Assembly (NCBI RefSeq): GCF_900188355.1
Contig: NZ_FZNX01000002.1
Coordinates: 558,001 to 622,000 of the forward strand
Direction: 5' to 3'
DNA length: 64,000 nucleotides
Origin: Lutibacter flavus
Lineage (GTDB): Bacteria; Bacteroidota; Bacteroidia; Flavobacteriales; Flavobacteriaceae
This document shows, piece by piece, positions 27,535-35,002 of the stretch (the first letter of the stretch is position 1; every line of letters begins with the position of its first letter). The notes beneath the pieces are model-generated. The model made no database searches. It worked only from the letters and a program-made list of their open reading frames with translations, and had not been told where the DNA came from. A program made the translations under genes and the position numbers.

Positions 27535-27600
27535 TACACTTACATTTATAGTTTCTCATACTAATGTAAGAATTAATAAAAAACACCCCATGTAAGTGTA
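27535..27600 (+). repeat. Inverted repeat in the MFS leader region
   Basis: TACACTTACAT (27535-27545) and ATGTAAGTGTA (27590-27600) are exact reverse complements separated by 44 bp. They lie 52-118 bp before the MFS start codon. They could form a leader stem or bind a further regulator; neither can be decided from sequence. Confidence 0.5.
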
Positions 27601-27652
27601 AAGTTTTACCTAATAACTTGTTTTAAAACTTGATTATAAAACTAACAATTAA

Positions 27653-28885
27653 ATGAAAAATATAGGAATAAAAACATCACTGTATTTAAATTATTTTGTT
27701 TTCGCTATTTTATTAAATAGTGTTGGGATTGTAATTTTAAAATCATTAGAAAATTTTGGAGTTGATGAAGTGCAAGCTAGTTCATTGGAATGGTTCAAAG
27801 ATATTCCAATAGCTATTGTATCTTTTTTAATAGCTTCCTTTTTACCTCGAATTGGTTATAAGAAAACAATGTTAATTGGACTATTTATTTCAACAATAGC
27901 CTGTTTAATGATGTATTTCGGAAATTCGTTTTGGTCAGCAAAAATACTATTTGCATCCGTTGGAGTTTCATTTGCTTTAATTAAAGTTTCTGTATATTCT
28001 GTTATTGGATTAGTAACTAATAATACCCAGGAACATAACAGTTTCATGAGTTCTATTGAAGGTGTTTTTATGATTGGAATTGCATTGGCTTATTTTTTAT
28101 TTCCTGCTTTTAATTCCAGTACAGATCCTAATGCCTGGATTAATGTTTATTTGTTACTTGCAGTGATTACAATTGTTTCATTTGTTATATTATTTTTCAC
28201 AAAGTTTGATGAGGGGAATGAAATCCCAGGGGTAGATTTAAAGGATGATGTTAGACAAATGATGTTGCTATGTACAAAATTTCTTATAATTATATTTATA
28301 TGTTGTGCCTTTTTGTTTGTGATGGTTGAGCAAGGAATTATGACTTGGTTACCAACATTTTACAAAAGAGTTTTGGAGCTTCCTCCAAATGTGAGTATTA
28401 TGATGTCGAGCATTTTTGCATTGTCTTTAGCCGCTGGTAGAATTGGAGCAGGAATTATTTCAAAACATATTAAATGGGTATATATTTTAACCTTTTGTAT
28501 AATTGTTGCAATGATAATGGTAATTTTTATACTCCCTAAAACTATAGAAGTTGAAGTAGGTGCAATTGAATCTATTTTTGACATTCCATTAATTGGTTTT
28601 GCATTTCCAATAGTTGGACTTTTTATTGCTCCAATTTATCCTTTATTAAATTCTTCAGTTTTAAGCGCTTTACCTAAAAAATTACACAGTCCAATGACTG
28701 GTTTAATTGTTGTTTTTTCTGCTTTAGGAGGAACAACAGGATCAACTATTATTGGGTGGTTATTTAAAAATATGGGTGCAGAAAAAGCGTTCTTTTATAC
28801 ACTTATTCCAATGGTATTACTTTTAGTTTCCATAGTGATACTTTATAAATTAACAAAACAAAAAAAATATGACGTTGCAAATTAA
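27653..28885 (+). CDS. MFS sugar permease (first of two)
   Basis: This 410-residue inner-membrane protein has about 12 hydrophobic segments and MFS features, including the loop RIGYKKTMLIG between helices 2 and 3 and a second-half counterpart AAGRIGAGIISKH. It is divergent from lacI-2 and overlaps the trehalase gene by 17 bp, so the two are translationally coupled. A disaccharide hydrolysed by that cytoplasmic enzyme, such as trehalose, is the most likely cargo. Proton symport is assumed from the family. A second MFS permease in the same regulon (32461-33705) is paired with sucrose-type genes instead. Confidence 0.9.
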   Translation: MKNIGIKTSLYLNYFVFAILLNSVGIVILKSLENFGVDEVQASSLEWFKDIPIAIVSFLIASFLPRIGYKKTMLIGLFISTIACLMMYFGNSFWSAKILFASVGVSFALIKVSVYSVIGLVTNNTQEHNSFMSSIEGVFMIGIALAYFLFPAFNSSTDPNAWINVYLLLAVITIVSFVILFFTKFDEGNEIPGVDLKDDVRQMMLLCTKFLIIIFICCAFLFVMVEQGIMTWLPTFYKRVLELPPNVSIMMSSIFALSLAAGRIGAGIISKHIKWVYILTFCIIVAMIMVIFILPKTIEVEVGAIESIFDIPLIGFAFPIVGLFIAPIYPLLNSSVLSALPKKLHSPMTGLIVVFSALGGTTGSTIIGWLFKNMGAEKAFFYTLIPMVLLLVSIVILYKLTKQKKYDVAN

Positions 28886-30737
28886 CCCATCAGCAGCGCT
28901 GAAAAATTTGTTGGAGCAAGAGGATCTTGACGGAGATAAGAGAATTACTATTGATGATATCGGACCAAAAAAATTTGATATTGAACAAGTTAATGGAAAT
29001 CTATATACTATTGAAGGAACCTATTTTTTATCCAATTTGTTGCAAGAATTAGCATTAGCAATTAAAAAAGGTAATAAAACAAATGTAACTATTTCATTAG
29101 ATAATATTTTTGAAGAACCTTCTCATAGAATTTCTCGTTTAATAAAAGAAATTTATTGGGATAGTTTAACTAGAAATATGGATAAAAAAGGCCTTTTGAA
29201 AGTTCTTTTAGATGAAAAAGTATCACAGGAATATTTTTATATATATGTTCCTTTCAACGATAAAATAGCATTTGAATATTATACACAAATATCAAAAGAA
29301 ATTACTAAAATAAAGGTTGTTAAACTCCCCGAAATTATTTCACCAGAGTTTGCATTAACAATAAATAATAAACCTGGTTTGCTAAGTTTAGCGTTGGTTG
29401 AAAAAAATAAAACTATAAAAGGAGAACCTTTTGTTGTTCCTGGCGGACGATTTAATGAAATGTATGGCTGGGATAGTTATTTTGAATCAGTTGGTTTGCT
29501 CAATGACAAAAAATTTAATTTGGCAAAAGGAATGATTGAGAATTTCGAATATCAAATCAATCATTATGGTAAAATATTAAATGCAAACAGAAGCTATTAT
29601 TTAACACGCACACAACCGCCTTTTTATTCTTCAATGATTAAGGAATATATTGAGAAAACAAAAGTAACTAAATCTTGGATTCGTCAAAAGTTAAATACAG
29701 CTATTCAAGAGTATGAAACTGTTTGGATGGTTGAAGGAAAAAGACTTAGCAATAATGGGTTGAATAGATATTTTGCTGAAGGAATTGGTTTTGTTTTTGA
29801 AACTGAAGAGGGACATTTTAAGGAAATAATAGAATATTATGCTAAAAAATTTCAAATACCATATAAAGAATTTGAAAACGACTATAAAAATAGAGAAATT
29901 GACTGTCCTGAATTAGATGAATATTTTTTGCACGATAGAAGCTTAAGAGAAAGTGGGCATGATACTTCAAATCGTTTGGTAAATAAGTGCGCTCATTTAA
30001 ACACTGTAGATTTAAACTCATTACTCTACAAATACGAAACTGATTTTGCTAAAATGATTGAAACTTATTTTAAAGGTGAGTTTACAAGTTCAAAAAATAA
30101 AATATATACAGAAAAATATTGGCTGAAAAAGGCTAAAAACAGAAAGAAACTTATAAATGAAAATTTATGGGATCACAATAAAGGAATGTATTTTGATTAC
30201 GATTTTAATTTAGATCAAATTACAGATTTTGAATCAGCTACAGCATTTTATCCCCTTTGGGCAAATGCAGCATCACAAGAACAAGCAAATCTATTGGTTA
30301 AAAATTTATTACCATTATTAAAATGCAAAGGAGGAGTTGTTAGTTGTACAGAAAATTCACGTGGAATTATCGATGCTGATAACCCTGGAAGACAATGGGA
30401 TTATCCGTACGGTTGGGCACCGCATCAAATGATGATTTGGAGAGGCCTACTTCAATATAATTTTAAAAGGGAAACTAAAGAGTTGGTTTACAGGTGGTTG
30501 TGGTTAATAACAAAAAATGCGGTAAACTATAATGGAACAATTGCTGAAAAATACGATGTAGTAAATTGTACACATAAAGTGGCAACTGAATACGGGAATG
30601 TAGGTACTAATTTTGCCTATATACCAGATGGTGGTTTTGGCTGGATGAATGCTTCTTACCAATATGGAATGTCAATTCTCACAAAAAAATTAATTAAAAA
30701 ATTAGATGATTTAGTTGATCCAGACGAATTATTCTAA
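28869..30737 (+). CDS. GH37 trehalase, cytoplasmic, neutral (fungal-like) type
   Basis: This 622-residue enzyme hydrolyses trehalose to two glucose molecules. Both trehalase signatures are present: PGGRFNEMYGWDSYF (191-205) and QWDYPYGWAPHQ (from 509). D365 in ESGHDTSNR fits the general acid and E574 in ATEYGNVG fits the general base. There is no signal peptide. Residues 19-30 (DLDGDKRITIDD) look like an EF-hand loop, and ITIDDIGP recalls the Ca-binding segment of fungal neutral trehalases; the stretch EYGNVGTNF before the end of the barrel is also of that type. It starts inside the MFS gene (17-bp overlap). A Ca-stimulated enzyme is an inference from the loop. Confidence 0.94.
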   Translation: MTLQINPSAALKNLLEQEDLDGDKRITIDDIGPKKFDIEQVNGNLYTIEGTYFLSNLLQELALAIKKGNKTNVTISLDNIFEEPSHRISRLIKEIYWDSLTRNMDKKGLLKVLLDEKVSQEYFYIYVPFNDKIAFEYYTQISKEITKIKVVKLPEIISPEFALTINNKPGLLSLALVEKNKTIKGEPFVVPGGRFNEMYGWDSYFESVGLLNDKKFNLAKGMIENFEYQINHYGKILNANRSYYLTRTQPPFYSSMIKEYIEKTKVTKSWIRQKLNTAIQEYETVWMVEGKRLSNNGLNRYFAEGIGFVFETEEGHFKEIIEYYAKKFQIPYKEFENDYKNREIDCPELDEYFLHDRSLRESGHDTSNRLVNKCAHLNTVDLNSLLYKYETDFAKMIETYFKGEFTSSKNKIYTEKYWLKKAKNRKKLINENLWDHNKGMYFDYDFNLDQITDFESATAFYPLWANAASQEQANLLVKNLLPLLKCKGGVVSCTENSRGIIDADNPGRQWDYPYGWAPHQMMIWRGLLQYNFKRETKELVYRWLWLITKNAVNYNGTIAEKYDVVNCTHKVATEYGNVGTNFAYIPDGGFGWMNASYQYGMSILTKKLIKKLDDLVDPDELF

Positions 30738-30772
30738 AAAATAATAGAATTAATTATAAAGGTCTTTTAAAT

Positions 30773-30786
30773 CGAAACCGATTTCG
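30773..30786. promoter_or_regulatory. LacI-type operator E (sucrose phosphorylase operon)
   Basis: CGAAACCGATTTCG, one mismatch from a perfect palindrome, sits 171 bp before the sucrose phosphorylase start. A candidate -7 box TATTTTTG (30842-30849) lies downstream of it, so the site would be upstream of that promoter. Confidence 0.8.
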
Positions 30787-30956
30787 GTTGATATTTCGTC
30801 CATTTAAACTATAAAATAGACATTCAAAATGTGATAACCTTTATTTTTGGACAGGTTAGGTTTAATAATCTAACCTTATTAATATCAAGTAATATTGATT
30901 TAAATAAAATTATGAGATATGGATTTCACCTTTAATTATTATCAAAAAAAAGCTAT

Positions 30957-32387
30957 ATGAAAAATCAAGTGCAATTAATAACATATGTTGATAGATTAGG
31001 ATGTAAAAGCATAGCAGACTTAAATTCTTTATTCAAAAATGAATTAAAAGGTCTTTTTGGAGGGTTACATATTTTACCTTTTTATTACCCTATTGATGGA
31101 GAAGATGCAGGTTTTGATCCAATTAATCATAATTTAATAGATCCTCGTTTAGGTGATTGGAACGATTTAAATGAATTAAGTAAAGAGGTTGATATTATGG
31201 CTGATTTAATTGTAAATCATGTTTCGGCAAAATCAATTCAATTTCAAGATTATCTTCAAAAGGGAAAAGAATCCAAATATGCTAAGTTATTTTTAACCTA
31301 CGATACCGTTTTTCCAAATGGAGCCACCGAGGCAGATTTGTTGAGTATTTACAGACCTCGCCCAAGTCTTCCGTTTACAATGGTTAAATTAAATGACGGA
31401 ACAAGCAAATTAATTTGGACAACATTTACAAGTAATCAAATAGATATTGATGTAAATAGTGAAATAGGAATTAAATATTTAGAAGATATTTTAGAAACTT
31501 TTCAAAAAGGAGGTGTAAAAATGATTCGTTTAGACGCTGCGGGATATGCCATTAAAGAAAAAGGGACTTCATGTTTTATGATTGATGAAACCTATGAATT
31601 TATAAACAAATTAAGAGCAAAAGCAAAAGCAAAAGGAATAGAGGTTTTGGTTGAAATTCACGCTTACTACAAAACTCAAATTGAAATTGCGAAAAGAGTA
31701 GACTATGTTTATGATTTTGCGTTACCTGTTTTGGTTTTAGATACTCTTTTTAATAAAAATGCATCAAGTTTAAAAAAATGGTTGGAAGTGAGTCCAAGAA
31801 ATGCCATTACTGTATTAGATACGCATGATGGTATTGGTATTGTAGATGTTGGAGCGGAAGGAGGCAATGCAGGTTTAATTGAAGGTGCTATTTTATCTAA
31901 AATTGTAGATCAAATGCACATTAACAGTAAAGGAAATAGTTTGAAAGCAACAGGTGGTGCTGCATCTAATTTAGATTTGTATCAAGTAAATTGCACTTAT
32001 TTTGATGCTTTGGGAAGAGATGAAAACGCTTATTTGATGGCAAGAGCAATTCAATTTTTTGTACCAGGAGTGCCACAAATTTATTATGTAGGTTTATTTG
32101 CTGGTGAAAATGATATGGAATTGTTAGAAAAAACAAATGTTGGTAGAGATATAAACCGTCATTATTTCACTAAAGATGAAATAGCAGCAAATTTAGAAAG
32201 ACCTTTGTTGATTGAATTAAAGGAATTAATGTTATTAAGAAATAATCATAATGCTTTTAATGGCGATTTTAGCGTTGTTGAATCAGCAGAAAATATCTTA
32301 AACGTAATTTGGGTAAATAAAAGTTATTGGGCGGAATTATATATTGATTTAGAAACAATGAAAATGAATGTTAATTCTTCTGAATAG
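30957..32387 (+). CDS. Sucrose phosphorylase (GH13_18)
   Basis: This 476-residue cytoplasmic enzyme converts sucrose and phosphate to alpha-glucose 1-phosphate and fructose. The catalytic set is complete: nucleophile D193 (IRLDAAGY), acid/base E233 (VLVEIHAYY) and transition-state stabiliser D291 (DTHDGIG). Motifs lining the acceptor and phosphate site of characterised sucrose phosphorylases are also kept (IYRPRPSLPF at 131-140 and SNLDLYQVN from 337), so sucrose is favoured over glucosylglycerol or sucrose 6'-phosphate. The operon continues with an MFS permease and a fructokinase that would handle the released fructose. LacI-type operator E lies upstream. Length matches the family. Confidence 0.93.
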   Translation: MKNQVQLITYVDRLGCKSIADLNSLFKNELKGLFGGLHILPFYYPIDGEDAGFDPINHNLIDPRLGDWNDLNELSKEVDIMADLIVNHVSAKSIQFQDYLQKGKESKYAKLFLTYDTVFPNGATEADLLSIYRPRPSLPFTMVKLNDGTSKLIWTTFTSNQIDIDVNSEIGIKYLEDILETFQKGGVKMIRLDAAGYAIKEKGTSCFMIDETYEFINKLRAKAKAKGIEVLVEIHAYYKTQIEIAKRVDYVYDFALPVLVLDTLFNKNASSLKKWLEVSPRNAITVLDTHDGIGIVDVGAEGGNAGLIEGAILSKIVDQMHINSKGNSLKATGGAASNLDLYQVNCTYFDALGRDENAYLMARAIQFFVPGVPQIYYVGLFAGENDMELLEKTNVGRDINRHYFTKDEIAANLERPLLIELKELMLLRNNHNAFNGDFSVVESAENILNVIWVNKSYWAELYIDLETMKMNVNSSE

Positions 32388-32460
32388 AAGAATTATAAAA
32401 TTAATAGGAATCAAAAGAACAATCTATTTCTTATAAAAGATTTTAAAAAAATTAAGAATT

Positions 32461-33705
32461 ATGAATCAACAAACTGAACAAAGAGAATCTAATCTTAAAA
32501 ATGTTAAATGGCTTACTTATTTAATGTTTATGATGTTTGCCATGACTACCGATGCTGTTGGGGTTATTATTCCAGAAGTAATGAAAGAATTTAATTTATC
32601 AATGACAGCGGCTGGCCTTTTACATTATGGTCCCATGACAGCTATTGCTTTGGCAGGAATATTTTTGGGGTTTTTGGCAGATAAAATTGGACGAAAAAAA
32701 ACCATTGTTTTAGGATTAATATTATTTGTAATTAGTTCTTATTTATTTTTGTTAGGGAATTCATTTGGATTTTTTATAGTTCTATTAATGATTTCTGGTG
32801 TTGCAATTGGTATTTTTAAAACAGGTGCTTTAGCACTTATTGGCGATATGTCAAAATCAACTAATGAACATACTTCAACTATGAATATTGTAGAAGGTTT
32901 TTTTGGTGTTGGAGCAATTATAGGTCCTTTTTTGGTAAGTTATTTTTTAACCCGAAATGTTGATTGGAAATGGTTGTATGTTGTTGCTGCTACTTTGTGT
33001 GTAGTACTTATATTAATTGCGTTGTTTTCAAAATACCCTGAAACAAAAAAAAGTACTGAAGAGCCAATAAATATCAAGCGCACTCTTAATATGGTGAAAG
33101 ATCGATATGCATTAGGTTTTTCAATAGGAGCCTTTTTGTATGTTGCAGTTGAAGCGGCGATTTATGTTTGGATGCCAACATTAATTGCAGATTATGACGG
33201 AAGTTTCTTGTTTCTAGCTACATATGCATTGCCCATCTTTTTTATTTTACGGGCAGGAGGAAGATTTTTAGGAGCTTGGATGCTAGAACATTTTGATTGG
33301 ACTATTGTAATGTCCATTTCTAGTTTCGCAATATTATTGTGTTACTGTTTCAGTTTTATTAATGAAACAGCAACTGTTATTTTATTGCCACTTTCAGGCT
33401 TATTTATGTCGGTAATCTATCCAACAATAAATTCAAAAGGAATTAGTTGTTTTCCAAAAACCAGTCATGGTTCTGTAGCAGGAATCATTTTGTTTTTTAC
33501 TGCTGCGGGAGCTGCAATTGGCCCATTATCTATGGGTGTTGTAAGTGATATGTTTGGATCAAATGCTAAATATGGTTTTATGTTAGCAACGTTATTAGCG
33601 GCATTATTATTTATTGGATTCCTTTTAAATATGATATTTAAACCAACCTATGTGCGTATATCAAAGTTAAATGAAAGTGAGTATGAAAATTTAAATAGCA
33701 TATAA
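32461..33705 (+). CDS. MFS sugar permease (second), probably for sucrose
   Basis: This 414-residue protein has about 12 transmembrane segments and the MFS loop signature GFLADKIGRKKTIV between helices 2 and 3. Its stop codon overlaps the fructokinase ATG by one base (TAATG), and it lies 73 bp after sucrose phosphorylase, so the three genes form one operon. From that context it most likely brings intact sucrose into the cytoplasm; fructose or glucose import cannot be ruled out. It is only distantly similar to the first MFS permease by eye. Confidence 0.9.
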   Translation: MNQQTEQRESNLKNVKWLTYLMFMMFAMTTDAVGVIIPEVMKEFNLSMTAAGLLHYGPMTAIALAGIFLGFLADKIGRKKTIVLGLILFVISSYLFLLGNSFGFFIVLLMISGVAIGIFKTGALALIGDMSKSTNEHTSTMNIVEGFFGVGAIIGPFLVSYFLTRNVDWKWLYVVAATLCVVLILIALFSKYPETKKSTEEPINIKRTLNMVKDRYALGFSIGAFLYVAVEAAIYVWMPTLIADYDGSFLFLATYALPIFFILRAGGRFLGAWMLEHFDWTIVMSISSFAILLCYCFSFINETATVILLPLSGLFMSVIYPTINSKGISCFPKTSHGSVAGIILFFTAAGAAIGPLSMGVVSDMFGSNAKYGFMLATLLAALLFIGFLLNMIFKPTYVRISKLNESEYENLNSI

Positions 33706-34583
33706 TGTCAGATAAAAAATTTAATGTAATTGGTATTGGAGAATTACTTTGGGATGTTTTTCCTGAAGGCAAAGAATTAGGAGGAGCTCCGGCAAACTTT
33801 GCATATCACACAAATTTTTTTGGTGGAAATGCAACAATTATTAGTGCTTTAGGAAATGATGAACAAGGAAAAGAAATTAGAAAATTATTAACCGAAAAGA
33901 AATTAAATAATTTAATAAGTAATGTGGATTATCCAACAGGGTGGGTTTCTGTAGAACTTAATAATGGTATTCCTAATTATATAATCCATGAAAATGTAGC
34001 TTGGGATTATATTGAACTTAATAAGGAAGCTGTTACTGCTTTAAAAAGAGCAGATGCTATTTGTTTTGGTTCATTATCTCAACGCTCTCAGGTTTCATTT
34101 AATACAATTCATAAAGCATTACATATTGTTCCTGAAACGGCTTTGAAAGTATTGGATGTAAATTTAAGACAGTCTTTTTATTCTAAAAGTATAATTGAAG
34201 AATCTTTACGTTGTGCAAATATTTTAAAGTTGAATGATGAAGAATTGGTAGTTTTAAGTGAAATGTTTTATTTAGCTAATTCTCAAAAAGAGGCTTGTAT
34301 CCAACTTTTAAACCAGTTCAATCTTAAATTATTGGCACTAACAAATGGATCGAAAGGTAGTATTTTATTTATGGGCGACGAAATTTCATTATATCCAGTC
34401 CCAAAAATTAAAGTTGTAGATACTATTGGCGCCGGTGATTCATTTACAGCTTCAATGATTATGGGAATGTTAAATAAAAAACCATTAAAACAAATCCATA
34501 AAGAAGCAACAGAACATGCAGCTAAAGTTTGTATGAATAAAGGAGGGACTCCAAATTTAATTGAATCGAAAACCTACTTTTAA
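33705..34583 (+). CDS. PfkB-family fructokinase
   Basis: This 292-residue carbohydrate kinase has the PfkB N-terminal substrate region (GELLWDVFPEGKELGGAPANFA) and the C-terminal signature DTIGAGDSFTAS, whose Asp is the catalytic base and whose GAGD forms the anion hole. It phosphorylates fructose to fructose 6-phosphate. Placement after sucrose phosphorylase and a permease, with start and stop codons overlapping (TAATG), fits a complete sucrose route in which glucose leaves as glucose 1-phosphate and fructose as fructose 6-phosphate. No clear terminator follows. Confidence 0.92.
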   Translation: MSDKKFNVIGIGELLWDVFPEGKELGGAPANFAYHTNFFGGNATIISALGNDEQGKEIRKLLTEKKLNNLISNVDYPTGWVSVELNNGIPNYIIHENVAWDYIELNKEAVTALKRADAICFGSLSQRSQVSFNTIHKALHIVPETALKVLDVNLRQSFYSKSIIEESLRCANILKLNDEELVVLSEMFYLANSQKEACIQLLNQFNLKLLALTNGSKGSILFMGDEISLYPVPKIKVVDTIGAGDSFTASMIMGMLNKKPLKQIHKEATEHAAKVCMNKGGTPNLIESKTYF

Positions 34584-35002
34584 TTAAATTACAAATTTAA
34601 ATCCAAAAAAAATAAACTGCTTTTGAAAATTTTAAAATGTTCATTTAGAATTTATTGAACAATTGATAGAATTAAATAAATTCATCCTTGTTATTTGGGG
34701 AAATTGCTATCATTCTAAATAATCCATAATAATATGGATTTTAAATATTAACAAAACATGTTTGAAAAAAAATTCACGAAACTTTTTTTTTACTTTTTTA
34801 ATAAAACTAATATTGAACCAATTAATTCTTAAAGGTTTATAATAAAACTGTTTTATTATTAAATTAAATAATTTTAGTTATTTATTTTGATTTTTTATTA
34901 AAATGTAACTTTTATTACGTTTTCGTAACTAGATGTGTAAAAAAAGGGTGTGTTTATAATTAATGTGTAAATTTGTTTACTATTTCACTTTAATTATATT
35001 TT
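34584..35002. promoter_or_regulatory. Intergenic region before maeB
   Basis: This 419-bp, very AT-rich stretch has no credible ORF and no LacI-type operator. TAAATTTG (34968-34975) matches the Bacteroidota -7 box and lies 27 bp before the maeB start, so it probably belongs to the maeB promoter, although no good -33 element is seen. Confidence 0.45.

Larger units (their letters stand above)
27266..27652. promoter_or_regulatory. Divergent lacI-2 / MFS-trehalase control region
   Basis: This 387-bp region holds the tandem operators (27361-27395), a minus-strand -7 box (27400-27407) and an 11-bp inverted repeat closer to the MFS gene (27535-27545 and 27590-27600). No ORF of note. Confidence 0.6.

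Noticed and set aside
30790-30800. A second operator near ATTTCG beside operator E
   Set aside because: Only a half site is present, without a matching left arm at the 21-bp spacing seen in the two tandem pairs.
34584-35002. Hidden small gene or operator before maeB
   Set aside because: No start with a coding-like frame, and no match to the LacI-type operator; only a -7-like box near the maeB start.
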